The notes: generated by a model from the sequence alone, not told the origin. A stretch of DNA of 64,000 nucleotides from Prevotella melaninogenica (GCF_018127925.1 NZ_CP072347.1:188501-252500); one strand, 5' to 3'; counted from the first letter of the stretch, positions 40,421 through 50,562 are shown. Numbers and translations: made by a program.

Positions 40421-42015
40421 GTAACTATTCAGCGATAATAGATATATAAGTGCATATCAATTTCTCAAACCTTAAATAAGGCTTGAATCGCATTATATGG
40501 CGTTTTGTCGTGCTTCTTAGCTGTTTCTACAATCGAATGAAGTTCAAGGAAAGCGTCTGCTCCGAAGTCTGAACGAAAAGCACAGGAGTTCTTCAGTTTG
40601 ATTTTTAGCTTGCGTATTCCCCTTTCGCTTCCATTATTGTCAAATGGTATCATCGGATTTTCGAGGAAATTGAAAATGTAATCTCTGCATTTGACCAAGC
40701 CTTTTCTGAACGTAATAAACTTTTTACCAAGCTCCTCTATATTCTGTTTGAGCAGATTGTCTAAACGTTCATTCCATAACACCTTGTCTATAACGTCGTT
40801 CGGATTGGTATTCCGCTTGCGAATGGCTTCACGGAACAGATTGGCTACTTTCCCAGACCACTCTTGTTCAATGTTCAACTCTGAGAGATATTGCAGTTCG
40901 CGGAGTAAGTGAGCAAGACAAACCTGGTGATTGAGAAAATGGAGTGCAAAGTATGCGCTATGGCGGTCGGTAACGGCAGTCATTCGTTCCAGGCTATCGC
41001 CAAATTTGTCTGCTAATACCTTCGATCCTCTTCCATCAGCACGGAAAAGCAATGTGTAATAAACAGTCTGTGCTATCCATGCCCAGTCAAGTCTTTTGTT
41101 ACAGTACAAGCCGCTCTCATCGAAACCAACAACTGCTGATAACTTGATATATTCTTTAATCTTATCAATCACAGGTTGTGCATTTCTCTTTGCCTCATTT
41201 ACTCAGTTCACCAGCGAGCCTTCGCTTGGAGTGAGTCCAAATACCTCACGCAAAAAACTTGCTATGCGACCATAAGGAAGAAATTGCACGACACTCAGAT
41301 AAACCACTAAGGTCTTTACGCTTGAATCATATACCACGTTGTTTGACCGCCGTCTCGGTGCTGTCCGAATACGTTCACCACAGTTCTTGCATACCATCAC
41401 ATAGTGTCGGATTTCCTTGATTACGGGCTTCAACTCTGGAATGGAAATAACCTGCGTCACATAATCAAGCACACGTTCTGCATCTGATAAAGATTCTCCG
41501 CAACGAGTGCAATAGTTGGGTACCTCATCAATTATCTCGTCAGGTATGGAAGAACAAGACAACTTATGCCCATCATGCCCCTTTTGTCCTCCCGGCTTCT
41601 TACCACTTGGCTTACGGAGGCTTCTTGTTCTTCTGATAACCTCATCCTTTATACGCTCCTTGCTTGGAGGAGTGCTGCTGTTATTAGAGTTTTTGTCAGG
41701 TTTTTCATACTTAGCTAAGCGTTCCCGTAAGTTTATAAGCTCCGTATCTTTCTTGCGAATTTCAAGGTTCAGAGCATTTATGTTACGGTTCAATTTGATA
41801 ATCTCGGCATACTGCTGATTTACAGTTGCACGTAATAATCGCATCTCTTCCGTCATGCCTTGTAATACTTTTGATATGTCCGTAACCTGCTCTTTCATAG
41901 GTATAAAGGTACAAAGAAAATCTGAAATACGCAAGAAAAACAAGCATATTTATAGCCTTTATACGAAGATTTTAGAGGAGAAAATACAGACTGATCAATA
42001 CCGCTGAATAGTTAC
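40421..42015 (-). mobile_element. IS66-family insertion sequence, complete ends
   Basis: 1,595 bp bounded by inverted ends (GTAACTATTCAGCG at 40,421 and CGCTGAATAGTTAC ending 42,015) and by an exact 8-bp target duplication GTGTTTTG (40,413-40,420 and 42,016-42,023). Only a tnpC-type transposase is present, no tnpA/tnpB, as in the short IS66 subgroup. It sits inside the terminal repeat of the neighbouring IS1595-family element. Confidence 0.93.
40465..41898 (-). pseudogene. IS66-family transposase with one in-frame stop
   Basis: The reading frame is continuous except for a TGA at 41,203-41,205 in ...SLVN-stop-VNEAKRNA, where relatives usually have Trp. The N-terminal part (from MKEQVTDISKVL) holds a leucine-zipper-like helix, the SSTPPSKERIK region and a CxxC zinc finger (CTRCGES, CKNCGER). 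The C-terminal part has the DDE core (SAVVGFDESGLYCN, ADGRGSKVLADKFG, NNGSERGIRKLKIK). A single TGG to TGA change explains the split, so the copy is probably inactive unless suppressed. The start is taken at 41,898. Confidence 0.9.
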
Positions 42016-43183
42016 GTGTTTTGATAAAAGTACTAACAAACCTTAAACACTTTCAAAGTATGCCTCATAGTCATGTCATTTTATGCTGGATTTATATTGT
42101 ACTGCTATCTTCATCAGATGTCTGAACAAGTCATATTCTGGCTTTTTACTATCCCTAAACCAACGACGATTAAATTTCCAACAATACTCATTCAAGTATA
42201 ATTGGAGAAAATGCTCATCGATTTCTTTGTGAATCGCATCAATACCACTACGGCATTCTCCTGTAACGATGTGAACCCATGGCAAGACTTTGGTAACAAC
42301 CTCGTGAGGGGTGCTCTCAGTCTCAATATGCTGAACAAGACCTGTCAGAGTCTTCTTCAACCCCATGAGATTATGTCCTCCGTCAGAATGTATCTTTGAA
42401 TCCTGATTCACAGACTTCTGAGCATAAGGCGCCAGTGTCTTGTATTTACTATCAGGCAATGCATACATTTTGATATAACGGACAGCTTTCTTCACTTTGC
42501 TTCTGTTAGCTTGCTTCATAAGTTTAGAGGCTTTGTTAAATCGTTCTGTGTCAGTATTGTCTGATAGGTATTCGTTTAGGATTGAACCTGCATCTTTACT
42601 CTGTGCAATTACCAACACAGGAGTTTTCTTACTCTTAAGGACCTTTTCTCCGCACTCCTCTGAAATGAAGGAAGTTGAGAAATATGACAAGTCGAGCTCT
42701 ATCTGGTCAGAGAGTGTATAGATGCTGTCCCTCTGCCCCATAATCTCTCGCAATTTCATCATCATCAACCATGCGGGAGAGTAATATTCGAGTTCAAGCT
42801 GATGCTGGATCTCCTTAGCCGACAGTACCTGCTTGATGGACGTCATCATGTGCGCAGTAAAGAACCAATCATACAGCGGTAGTTTGCTATGTTCCATAAC
42901 GGTACCCTTTGTCAACGAGATTCTGTTGCCACAGTTCTCACATTGAAAGGATTTCCTTCCAGGCAGCCATTTATACTTTGTAGCTCCACACTTAGGACAC
43001 ACAACACCTATCTCCTCTCGAACAGCTCTAAGGTAGTTCTCGCAGCTATCCTCATCAGGGAACATCTGGAAGAAGTCTTTCAATAACATAGGTCTCATAT
43101 TTGTGACAAATATAATTGATTTTCAGATTTTTACAATGGAGCTATATTGAAATTAACATATCTTAGTACTTTTATCAAAACAC
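42016..43183 (-). mobile_element. IS1595-family insertion sequence, left tip split by IS66
   Basis: 21-bp perfect terminal inverted repeats: 42,016-42,036 (begins GTGTTTTGATAAAAG) and 43,163-43,183 (ends TATCAAAACAC). The first 8 bp of the left repeat are the IS66 target duplication, so the IS66 element entered 8 bp inside this element. An obvious target duplication of the IS1595 element itself was not found. Confidence 0.85.
42076..43098 (-). CDS. IS1595-family transposase
   Basis: A 340-aa transposase. An N-terminal zinc ribbon (CPKCGATKYKWLPGRKSFQC ... CENC, residues about 35-58) is followed by helical DNA-binding segments (KEIQHQLELEYYSPAWLMM) and the ISXO2/IS1595 catalytic region with KTPVLVIAQSKD, VNQDSKIHSDGGHNLMGL and the last acidic residue near HKEIDEHFLQLYLNEYCWKFNRR. 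The gene is intact and may be functional. It is the only gene of the element bounded at 43,163-43,183. Confidence 0.92.
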   Translation of the reverse strand: MRPMLLKDFFQMFPDEDSCENYLRAVREEIGVVCPKCGATKYKWLPGRKSFQCENCGNRISLTKGTVMEHSKLPLYDWFFTAHMMTSIKQVLSAKEIQHQLELEYYSPAWLMMMKLREIMGQRDSIYTLSDQIELDLSYFSTSFISEECGEKVLKSKKTPVLVIAQSKDAGSILNEYLSDNTDTERFNKASKLMKQANRSKVKKAVRYIKMYALPDSKYKTLAPYAQKSVNQDSKIHSDGGHNLMGLKKTLTGLVQHIETESTPHEVVTKVLPWVHIVTGECRSGIDAIHKEIDEHFLQLYLNEYCWKFNRRWFRDSKKPEYDLFRHLMKIAVQYKSSIK

Positions 43184-43198
43184 AGAAAAATTTTTTTA

Positions 43199-43206
43199 TA
43201 TATTTG
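43199..43206 (+). promoter_or_regulatory. -7 box of the pyrophosphatase gene, next to IS end
   Basis: TATATTTG, 47 bp before the ATG at 43,253. The IS1595 end stops 15 bp upstream, so the -33 region (about 43,175) is made of IS sequence. Confidence 0.6.
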
Positions 43207-43252
43207 CGCCATATTATAATCTATCTATTACACAACCTAAACATTTTAAATT

Positions 43253-45460
43253 ATGGAACACATCCCACAAGTTTTTTGGCTCATTCCCATTGCATCAGTA
43301 TGCGCACTGGGTATGGCATGGTATTTCTTTAAGTCTATGATGCAAGCGGAGGAAGGTACTCCCCGCATGGTTGAGATTGCTGAATACGTGCGCCGTGGTG
43401 CCATGGCGTATCTGAAACAGCAATACAAAGTCGTATTGATTGTTTTTGTTGTCCTTGCAGTCGTCTTCGCCATCATGGCTTATGGCTTCAATGCGCAGAA
43501 TGAATGGGTACCCTTTGCCTTCCTGACTGGTGGTTTCTTCTCTGGTCTTGCGGGCTTCTTCGGTATGAAAACGGCTACCTATGCCAGTGCGAGAACAGCC
43601 AATGCAGCACGCAACGGACTCAACGATGGACTCAAAATTGCCTTCCGTTCGGGCGCAGTCATGGGACTCGTTGTCGTAGGATTAGGCTTGTTAGACATAG
43701 CCATTTGGTTCATTGTCCTCACTTGGTTCTATTCTGATAAGATGACAACGAGCGAAATGCTTATCACCATCACAACAACGATGTTGACCTTTGGTATGGG
43801 TGCATCTACACAGGCTTTGTTTGCTCGTGTGGGTGGCGGCATCTATACAAAGGCGGCTGACGTGGGCGCCGACCTCGTGGGTAAGGTGGAAGCTAACATC
43901 CCTGAAGACGACCCACGCAACCCTGCAACGATTGCCGACAACGTGGGTGACAACGTGGGTGACGTGGCGGGTATGGGTGCCGACCTCTACGAGAGCTACT
44001 GTGGTTCGATTCTTTCTACCGCTGCCTTGGGTGCAACTGCCTTTGCAGCCTCATCAGGTGATATGCAACTAAAGGCTGTCATCGCACCAATGCTCATCGC
44101 TGCCGTCGGTGTTTTCCTTAGTTTGTTCGGTATTTTCCTCGTAAGAACGAAGGAGGGAGCCACGATGAAGGACCTTCTCCACGCCTTAGGACTCGGCACG
44201 AACACGGCTGCTGTACTCATTGCAGCTGTTAGTTTCCTCATTCTCTACCTCTTAGGCTTGGAGAACTGGTTGGGTGTTAGCTTCTCTGTCATTGCTGGTT
44301 TGGCAGCCGGTGTTATCATCGGACAGGCAACGGAGTACTATACTTCCCAGAGTTACATGCCTACAAAGGCGATTTCGGAGGCAAGTCATACAGGTGCTGC
44401 GACTGTTATTATAAAAGGTATTGGTACGGGTATGATTTCTACTTGCGTCCCCGTCCTTTCTATTTCAGTGGCTATCATGCTGAGTTATCTCTGTGCCAAC
44501 GGCTTTGACATGTCAATGTCAGCACTCTCTATTCAGCACGGACTCTATGGTATCGGTATCGCTGCGGTCGGTATGCTCTCAACCTTGGGTATCACCTTGG
44601 CAACAGATGCCTACGGACCGATTGCCGACAATGCTGGCGGAAACGCTGAGATGAGCGAGTTAGGAGCGGAGGTGCGCCAGCGTACTGATGCCCTTGACGC
44701 CTTGGGTAATACGACTGCTGCTACGGGTAAGGGCTTTGCTATTGGTTCGGCTGCACTGACCGCATTGGCGTTGTTGGCTTCTTATATCGAAGAAATCAAG
44801 ATTGCCATGGCTCGTGTCGGTACACAAATGACCAACGTTGCAGGCGAAACCATTGATGCCACAAAGGCTACTATCCCAGACTTCATGAACTTCTTTCAAG
44901 TGAACCTGATGAATCCAAAGGTGCTTGTCGGTGCGTTTATCGGTGCTATGGCAGCCTTCCTTTTCTGCGGATTGACGATGGGTGCCGTTGGTAGAGCAGC
45001 TGGAAAGATGGTGGAAGAGGTGCGGCGCCAGTTCCGTGAGATTAAGGGAATATTAGAAGGAACAGGCACACCAGACTATGGACGATGCGTAGAAATCAGT
45101 ACTCAGAGTGCGCAACACGAGATGATTATCCCATCGCTTTTAGCCATCATCATCCCCGTTGTCGTCGGTCTTTTACTCGGAGTGGCAGGTGTATTGGGCT
45201 TGTTAGTAGGCGGTTTGGCTGCCGGTTTCACCCTTGCCGCCTTCATGTCGAATGCTGGTGGTGCGTGGGACAATGCGAAGAAGTATGTCGAGGAGGGCAA
45301 CTTCGGTGGTAAAGGTTCTGACGCTCACAAGGCAACCATCGTCGGTGACACCGTTGGCGACCCATTCAAAGACACTTCTGGACCATCGCTCAACATCCTT
45401 ATCAAACTCATGAGCATGGTCAGCATCGTCATGGCGGGCCTCACTGTTGCCTGCCTATAA
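43253..45460 (+). CDS. hppA: Membrane-bound cation-translocating pyrophosphatase
   Basis: A 735-aa membrane protein with about 16 helices that couples pyrophosphate hydrolysis to ion export (H+ and/or Na+). The substrate site is visible in [39 protein letters not shown] and, near the C-terminus, [19 protein letters not shown]. In the [10 protein letters not shown] stretch, Ala stands where K+-independent enzymes carry Lys, so a K+-dependent enzyme, possibly Na+-pumping, is expected. The gene follows the IS pair and could have an altered promoter. The N-terminus is complete. Confidence 0.94.
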   Translation: MEHIPQVFWLIPIASVCALGMAWYFFKSMMQAEEGTPRMVEIAEYVRRGAMAYLKQQYKVVLIVFVVLAVVFAIMAYGFNAQNEWVPFAFLTGGFFSGLAGFFGMKTATYASARTANAARNGLNDGLKIAFRSGAVMGLVVVGLGLLDIAIWFIVLTWFYSDKMTTSEMLITITTTMLTFGMGASTQALFARVGGGIYTKAADVGADLVGKVEANIPEDDPRNPATIADNVGDNVGDVAGMGADLYESYCGSILSTAALGATAFAASSGDMQLKAVIAPMLIAAVGVFLSLFGIFLVRTKEGATMKDLLHALGLGTNTAAVLIAAVSFLILYLLGLENWLGVSFSVIAGLAAGVIIGQATEYYTSQSYMPTKAISEASHTGAATVIIKGIGTGMISTCVPVLSISVAIMLSYLCANGFDMSMSALSIQHGLYGIGIAAVGMLSTLGITLATDAYGPIADNAGGNAEMSELGAEVRQRTDALDALGNTTAATGKGFAIGSAALTALALLASYIEEIKIAMARVGTQMTNVAGETIDATKATIPDFMNFFQVNLMNPKVLVGAFIGAMAAFLFCGLTMGAVGRAAGKMVEEVRRQFREIKGILEGTGTPDYGRCVEISTQSAQHEMIIPSLLAIIIPVVVGLLLGVAGVLGLLVGGLAAGFTLAAFMSNAGGAWDNAKKYVEEGNFGGKGSDAHKATIVGDTVGDPFKDTSGPSLNILIKLMSMVSIVMAGLTVACL

Positions 45461-45617
45461 CAACACTCTCGGAGTAGTTTTCGTGAGAATAAGGCTTTAC
45501 TTTCATGGAAAGAAATGTTTATCTTCCCAACAGAAAACATTTCTTTTCGTGAGGGTAATCCGCTGTGTACAGGCTGTAAGATACCTGACTCTGTGGCTAA
45601 AGCTATTATATAAAAAG

Positions 45618-46510
45618 CACACGGAGTCACGGAGGGGACGGAGGTAAAGCCTATATTACAGAGGTGCCGACGGCACAAAGAGCAAAGGAGATGTAGCGTA
45701 CAGATTCCTGATACGTTTTAAGTTAAATGTTCTGTGCATTATAACTCTAACAAAGTTTGCTAACAAGCTCCGTCGCTCCACGCACCGACGGTGCCTCCGT
45801 GACTTCCATTGCTTGTTTTAATAATCCTCCGTCCTCTCCGTGCCTCTGTGTGACATTACTTCAAACTCTAAACACAAGTAGAAAACCTTATCACTCCAAA
45901 ATCCTGAAGACCCAACCTTTTCTTTTTAAGACTTCGAAAAGCTATAGACAATAAATTGAAAAATCATTACATAAGTTCAAAGAATATATCAATAAATAAC
46001 AGCAAAAACACATATAAAAAGCAAGTTTGTAACCATAAGGAAATCAATTAGTTATAAAATAGTAACGTAAAAGGTGCTTAATTGGACTTCAAAAGGGCGT
46101 TAATAAGACCTCAAAAGGGCACCTTTTGCAAGCCGAAAGAGCGTCTTTTAGTCCCCTAAAGAGCATGTATTGAATTTGAGATGAGTGAAAATAGTTTACA
46201 AGCGAACAAATTGTTTGTAAAGAAGACAAAAGAAATATAAAGGGGGAAAAACAAAGTTCAAAGTTTTAGCACACAGAGCCACGGAGTTCACGGAGATAAG
46301 AACGGGATAATGGAGGCACCGTCGGTGCAGGGGAGTAACGGAGAGTATTTGCGAGGCTTAATTGCAAGTCTTATTTGTAAGTCTTATTTGTGAATCTTAT
46401 TTGTAAGTCTTATTTGCGTTTATATTCGCAAGGCTTATTAATAGCGATTATCCCCAAAGATACCAGCTATCTGTACGTTATATCTCTGTCGCTCTGCGTG
46501 CCGTCGGCAC
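45618..46510. repeat. Region of 13-bp palindromes and CACGGAG repeats
   Basis: The 1.3-kb gene-free stretch 45,461-46,805 contains four 13-bp near-perfect palindromes: GTGCCGACGGCAC (45,664), GCACCGACGGTGC (45,782), GCACCGTCGGTGC (46,316) and GTGCCGTCGGCAC (46,498). They are embedded in repeated CACGGAG/CTCCGTG strings arranged as two facing pairs. No gene is seen here. Confidence 0.7.
46069..46170. repeat. ~100-bp intergenic repeat, copy 3 (reverse orientation)
   Basis: Begins AAAAGGTGCTTAATTGGACT and includes GGGCACCTTTTGCAAGCC, the reverse complement of the core of copies 1 and 2. The outer AAAAGGTGC/GCACCTTTT stem is preserved. Confidence 0.8.
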
Positions 46511-46723
46511 CTCATGTGATAATAGATTTATCTCCGTGAACTCCTTTTCTCTGTGTGCAGCTTTATATAAAAAGCATAAAGGTCAAATCACAAAGTTAAA
46601 AGTTCAAGAACACTCCCTTTTAGCACATTCGACAGAAGCCTACTGATACATAAAGTGATAATAAGGCAAGGCTACTATTTTTATAAAGAATGTCAATTTT
46701 TTCCTCATTCCAAATATTATCCT

Positions 46724-46731
46724 TACCTTTG
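46724..46731 (+). promoter_or_regulatory. -7 box of the OmpA-like barrel gene
   Basis: TACCTTTG, 75 bp before the ATG at 46,806. Confidence 0.5.
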
Positions 46732-46805
46732 TCTTAAGATTATTGACATGAAACCTATGGTATTACTTGTCAATCCTAAATTATTATTTATATCGTAATA
46801 TTGCT

Positions 46806-47300
46806 ATGATAAAAAGATTTATGCTGTTCGTTGCAGCAATGGTAGTGAGCATCAGTGCATCTGCACAGTTTCAAGAGGGTAAGGGCTATTTAGGTGCTTC
46901 CCTGACAGGACTTGACTTACACTATAATGGTCAGGACGAATTAAACTTAGGTGTGCAGGCAAAGGCGGGTTACTTCCCTTGGGATAACCTCATGGTACTT
47001 GCTACTTTCGATGCGGCACACAATGGTTCTGAGGCTGTTGCCGACCATATCAGTGTGGGTGTTGGTGGACGTTATTATATCACACAGAACGGACTCTACT
47101 TGGGTGCGGGTGTGAAACTCCTCCATGCCAACCATAATTATAACGACCTGATGCCAGGTGTTGAGGTGGGTTATGCCTTCTTCATCAACCGCTCAGTGAC
47201 AATTGAGCCTGCTATTTACTATGATCAATCATTCAAGACACATAACTATTCAAATATTGGCTTGAAGGTTGGTCTCGGTATCTACCTCTTTGATGATTAA
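46806..47300 (+). CDS. Small outer-membrane beta-barrel protein
   Basis: The start is set at 46,806 (MIKRFMLFVAAMVVSISASAQ, a signal peptide) rather than an upstream in-frame Met at 46,767, which precedes it with an atypical leader. The 164-aa precursor shows alternating strands (GYLGASLTGLDLHYNG, LNLGVQAKAGYFPWDNLMVL, ISVGVGGRYYITQNGLYLGA, IGLKVGLGIYLF) that would form an eight-stranded barrel. It resembles the OmpA/OprF-like small barrels (outer-membrane beta-barrel family) of Bacteroidota. The role is unknown, and no periplasmic peptidoglycan-binding domain is present. Confidence 0.8.
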   Translation: MIKRFMLFVAAMVVSISASAQFQEGKGYLGASLTGLDLHYNGQDELNLGVQAKAGYFPWDNLMVLATFDAAHNGSEAVADHISVGVGGRYYITQNGLYLGAGVKLLHANHNYNDLMPGVEVGYAFFINRSVTIEPAIYYDQSFKTHNYSNIGLKVGLGIYLFDD

Positions 47301-47481
47301 TCGAAGAGAAAAGATATATTTTTTTAAGGACTGGCTGTCTTTATATAGGGATGCACCAGTTGGTGTGTCCCTATATCTCTCAAATCAAGCGGCTGATTCT
47401 ATCGACTATTAAGAATGAAAAAAGAGGATTACAAGTGTAACCCTCCTTTCGATATCTCCAGCCTACGAGAATTAACTTTCA

Positions 47482-48090
47482 ATGCAACAATACCCTTCTC
47501 AACTCTTAGAACGTGCCGTAGAGGCTTTCTCACAGTTGCCAGGTGTGGGGCGCAAGACCGCTCTGCGCCTTGTTTTGCATCTGCTACGCCAGTCGACAGA
47601 GGACGTGGATAGCTTTGCGGATGCTGTCATTCGTGTGAAACACGATGTGAAGTATTGCAAGGTTTGCCATAACATTTCCGATAATGAGGTGTGTTCTATC
47701 TGTTCTGATCCTCGTCGAGACGGCTCGGTGGTCTGTGTGGTAGAGAACATTCAAGACGTGATGGCGATTGAGAACACACAGCAGTTTCATGGACTTTACC
47801 ACGTTTTGGGGGGTATCATCTCTCCGATGGACGGCATCGGACCGCACGACTTAGAGATTGAATCGCTCGTTGAGCGCGTGCAGGAAGGGACTGTGAAGGA
47901 GATTATCCTTGCCCTTGCCAGTACGATGGAAGGCGACACGACCAACTTTTATATCTCTCGAAAGCTGAAAGACACAGGCGTGAAACTGTCGGTTATCGCA
48001 CGAGGTATCTCTGTTGGCGACGAACTTGAATATACAGATGAGGTGACGTTGGGCAGAAGTATTCTGAACCGCACACCTTTTGAATCTTAA
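47482..48090 (+). CDS. recR: Recombination mediator protein RecR
   Basis: A 202-aa protein: an N-terminal helix-hairpin-helix ([20 protein letters not shown]), a C4 zinc finger ([18 protein letters not shown], residues about 57-74), a Toprim domain ([15 protein letters not shown] ... [19 protein letters not shown]) and a conserved C-terminus ([18 protein letters not shown]). It works with RecO/RecF to load RecA on gapped DNA. It opens an operon with a membrane protein, a glycosyltransferase and an acetyltransferase; spacing to the next ATG is 7 bp. Confidence 0.96.
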   Translation: MQQYPSQLLERAVEAFSQLPGVGRKTALRLVLHLLRQSTEDVDSFADAVIRVKHDVKYCKVCHNISDNEVCSICSDPRRDGSVVCVVENIQDVMAIENTQQFHGLYHVLGGIISPMDGIGPHDLEIESLVERVQEGTVKEIILALASTMEGDTTNFYISRKLKDTGVKLSVIARGISVGDELEYTDEVTLGRSILNRTPFES

Positions 48091-48097
48091 AACAACC

Positions 48098-48550
48098 ATG
48101 GATAAAACGAGAAAAATACTTCTTACTGAGTTCTTTGGCTCATGCCTTATCACACTGCTCATCATCGCGGTGTATGAACTTGAACTGATCTTGCCCGGTG
48201 CGTGGGCTGATGTTGAAAGCAGCAATATGGTTACGGTGCAGTTTCTTATGCAACTGTTGACCCTCGCTGCTATCCCACTTGCACTCTTCCTTTTCAAGAT
48301 TGGCTACGTACACTCTGACTTACATACCGACGAGAGCCACGTCAGTCGTAAGCTACTCTTCTGGGGTAGCGTGCGAATGATGATGCTTTGCGTTCCGATG
48401 ATACTCAACACCTTCTTCTACTATGCCTTCGGGGATAGTGTAAGTTTCTTCTATCTTGCCGTCATCTTAGCGTTGAGCTTATTCTTCGTATTCCCAAGCA
48501 AGAAGCGTTGCGAGCATGAATGTTCTATGGATAATTCAGAACAAGCATAA
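48098..48550 (+). CDS. Four-helix membrane protein of unknown function
   Basis: The start is set at ATG 48,098 (MDKTRKILL); a TTG at 48,080 would overlap recR. The 150-aa product has four hydrophobic stretches (FFGSCLITLLIIAVYELELI, LLTLAAIPLALFLFKIGYV, MMMLCVPMILNTFFYYAF, FFYLAVILALSLFFVFP) and short polar ends. It sits between recR and the GT2 gene, which begins directly after its stop codon. No family is certain. Confidence 0.8.
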   Translation: MDKTRKILLTEFFGSCLITLLIIAVYELELILPGAWADVESSNMVTVQFLMQLLTLAAIPLALFLFKIGYVHSDLHTDESHVSRKLLFWGSVRMMMLCVPMILNTFFYYAFGDSVSFFYLAVILALSLFFVFPSKKRCEHECSMDNSEQA

Positions 48551-49753
48551 ATGAAGCTGAGCGTTGTCATCGTTAATTATAACGTAAAATACTATCTCCA
48601 ACAGTGTCTTGAGAGTCTTCAGCGCGCTTTGAAAGGCGTTGAAGCAGAGGTATTTGTGGTTGACAACCATTCACATGACGGCTCCGTAGCCTATCTCCGC
48701 AGCCGTTTCCCTGATGTTCACTTCATTGCCAGTGCGCATAACTTAGGCTTTGCTTGTGGTAATAATATTGCAATTCGCCAGAGTAAGGGCGAATATGTCT
48801 TACTACTCAATCCCGACACGGTTGTGGGCGAGGAGGTTATCCGTGCTTCTATCGACTTCATGGATAGCCACCTAACGGCTGGAGGACATGGCGTACAGAT
48901 GCTTACTCACTGTGGTGAACGAGCCTTAGAAAGCCGTCGTGGCTTGCCCTCTCCCGTGGTTTCGTTCTATAAGATGATAGGACTTTGCAAGCATTTCCCA
49001 CAAAGCGACCGCTTTGCACATTATTATATGGGCAGTCTGCCGTGGGATGTTCCGGGCAAGATTGAGGTAATCAGCGGTGCTTACTGCTTCCTTCGCAGGG
49101 CTGCCTTAGACAAGGTAGGACTCTTAGACGAGGATTTCTTTATGTATGGCGAAGATGTCGACCTCAGCTATCGACTGCTGAAAGGTGGCTTTGAGAACTG
49201 GTATCTCCCCGTGCGCATCCTGCATTACAAGGGCGAGAGTACGCAGAAGTCGAGCTTCCGATATGTTCACGTCTTCTATGATGCCATGCTTATCTTCTTC
49301 CGCAAGCATTATGGCGGTATGAACGTATTGTGGCGACTACCGATTAAGACGGCTATCTACGTGAAAGCCTTTGGCTCACTGATAGGTACAACGATACGCG
49401 CAACGAAGAAGAAACTCGGATTTCGCACTTCGAAAGCTAAATCATTCCCACATTATATCTTTGTTACAGGCGAAGAAGTAATGGAAAAGTGTCAACATTT
49501 AGCAACGGATAACGCCTTAGTGGCAGAGTATCGGGTCGCAGACAAAGATAACTTAAAGCGCACACATTCCGACCTACTCAAGGAGTTTGGAGGAAAGAAC
49601 AGACCTTTTTGCATCGTCTATGACACCGACTTATTCAGCTATCAAGACATCCTGAATGTCTTTGCTGAACAGCCAAAACAGAATATTCACATTGGTTTCT
49701 ACCATAGAAAGGAGAACAGAGTCGTCACCATGATGGAAGTTATAGGAGATTAA
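48551..49753 (+). CDS. Family 2 glycosyltransferase
   Basis: A 400-aa GT-A-fold enzyme. VVIVNYNVKYYLQQCLESL at the start, VVDNHSHDGS (nucleotide-binding Asp) and LLLNPDTVV (DxD-type) are clear. GLLDEDFFMYGEDVDLSYRL carries the catalytic-base region typical of rhamnosyl- and other polysaccharide transferases (WbbL-like). After about residue 290 it adds a domain (VTGEEVMEKCQHLATDNALV ... YDTDLFSYQDIL) of unknown role. It is cytoplasmic or membrane-associated and probably acts in cell-envelope glycan synthesis. The ATG follows the previous stop codon with no gap. Confidence 0.9.
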   Translation: MKLSVVIVNYNVKYYLQQCLESLQRALKGVEAEVFVVDNHSHDGSVAYLRSRFPDVHFIASAHNLGFACGNNIAIRQSKGEYVLLLNPDTVVGEEVIRASIDFMDSHLTAGGHGVQMLTHCGERALESRRGLPSPVVSFYKMIGLCKHFPQSDRFAHYYMGSLPWDVPGKIEVISGAYCFLRRAALDKVGLLDEDFFMYGEDVDLSYRLLKGGFENWYLPVRILHYKGESTQKSSFRYVHVFYDAMLIFFRKHYGGMNVLWRLPIKTAIYVKAFGSLIGTTIRATKKKLGFRTSKAKSFPHYIFVTGEEVMEKCQHLATDNALVAEYRVADKDNLKRTHSDLLKEFGGKNRPFCIVYDTDLFSYQDILNVFAEQPKQNIHIGFYHRKENRVVTMMEVIGD

Positions 49754-49756
49754 AGC

Positions 49757-50275
49757 ATGGAAAAGAAACAGCACGTGGAAGTCAGACTGAGAGCTATGGA
49801 GCCGGAAGACCTCGATATGCTCTATCACATTGAGAACGATCGTAGCCTATGGAACATCAGTGCAACGAATGTTCCCTACAGCCGTTATGCCCTGCATAAC
49901 TACATTGCTGATGCGAAAAACGATATCTATATTGACGGACAACTGCGCTTAATGATTGAAAATCATGAGCAGGAGATTGTCGGAGTGATAGACCTTGTCA
50001 ACTTCGATCCAAAGCATCAGCGGGCGGAAATGGGTATTATCATCATGAAACCATTTCGCCAACAAGGCTATGCTCACGCTGCAATCTCAGCCCTTATCGA
50101 CTATACCCGCGATGGTCTACACCTAAAGCAAATCTACGCTGTGGTAGACGTTGACAACGAGGTGTCACTCCGCTGTCTTTCGTCCATTGGTTTTACAAAT
50201 GGCAGCATACTGAAAGAGTGGCTTTATTGTGACGGACAATACAAGGATGCAAGGGTAATGCAACTTTTTATATAA
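49757..50275 (+). CDS. GNAT-family N-acetyltransferase
   Basis: A 172-aa acetyltransferase of the RimJ/RimL or SpeG-like GNAT type: VRLRAMEPEDLDMLYHIEN at the start, GVIDLVNFDPKHQRAEMGI (beta4), MKPFRQQGYAHAAISALI (acetyl-CoA-binding R/Q-x-x-G-x-A-like loop) and VVDVDNEVSLRCLSSIGF near the end. The substrate is not predictable from sequence. It is the last gene of the recR operon, 3 bp after the glycosyltransferase stop. Confidence 0.9.
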   Translation: MEKKQHVEVRLRAMEPEDLDMLYHIENDRSLWNISATNVPYSRYALHNYIADAKNDIYIDGQLRLMIENHEQEIVGVIDLVNFDPKHQRAEMGIIIMKPFRQQGYAHAAISALIDYTRDGLHLKQIYAVVDVDNEVSLRCLSSIGFTNGSILKEWLYCDGQYKDARVMQLFI

Positions 50276-50290
50276 AAAGCATAAATTAAT

Positions 50291-50322
50291 TTTGGTGGAA
50301 TAGATTTTTATTATTACCTTTG
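50291..50322 (+). promoter_or_regulatory. Promoter of the tRNA-Asp pair
   Basis: TTTG at 50,291-50,294, 20 bp, TACCTTTG at 50,315-50,322, 40 bp before the first tRNA. Confidence 0.75.
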
Positions 50323-50362
50323 CACACGCAAAACAGAAAAAGGGTTTTACACATCCATTTTT

Positions 50363-50436
50363 GGTGCGTTAGTTCAGTTGGTTAGAATGCCTGCCTGTCA
50401 CGCAGGAGGTCACGAGTTCGAGTCTCGTACGCACCG
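50363..50436 (+). tRNA. tRNA-Asp (GUC), copy 1
   Basis: A 74-nt cloverleaf beginning GGTGCGTTAGTTCAG, with a CTGTCAC anticodon loop (GUC) and GCACC acceptor end, discriminator G. It is identical to copy 2, 99 bp away. Confidence 0.95.
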
Positions 50437-50461
50437 CTGAAGCCCCAATTCTGTAATGCAT

Positions 50462-50535
50462 GGTGCGTTAGTTCAGTTGGTTAGAATGCCTGCCTGTCAC
50501 GCAGGAGGTCACGAGTTCGAGTCTCGTACGCACCG
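50462..50535 (+). tRNA. tRNA-Asp (GUC), copy 2
   Basis: Identical to copy 1. The two are separated by 25 bp and share one promoter and one terminator, a recent tandem duplication. Confidence 0.95.
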
Positions 50536-50539
50536 CTGA

Positions 50540-50562
50540 AACCTTGGCTTCTCGCCAAGGTT
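50540..50562 (+). terminator. Terminator of the tRNA-Asp pair
   Basis: AACCTTGGC and GCCAAGGTT form a 9-bp stem with a TTCTC loop; seven T residues lie at its end. Confidence 0.9.

Noticed and set aside
40465-41943. Two separate IS66 transposase genes
   Set aside because: The two frames are in phase and separated only by one TGA and ten codons, so they are one interrupted gene.
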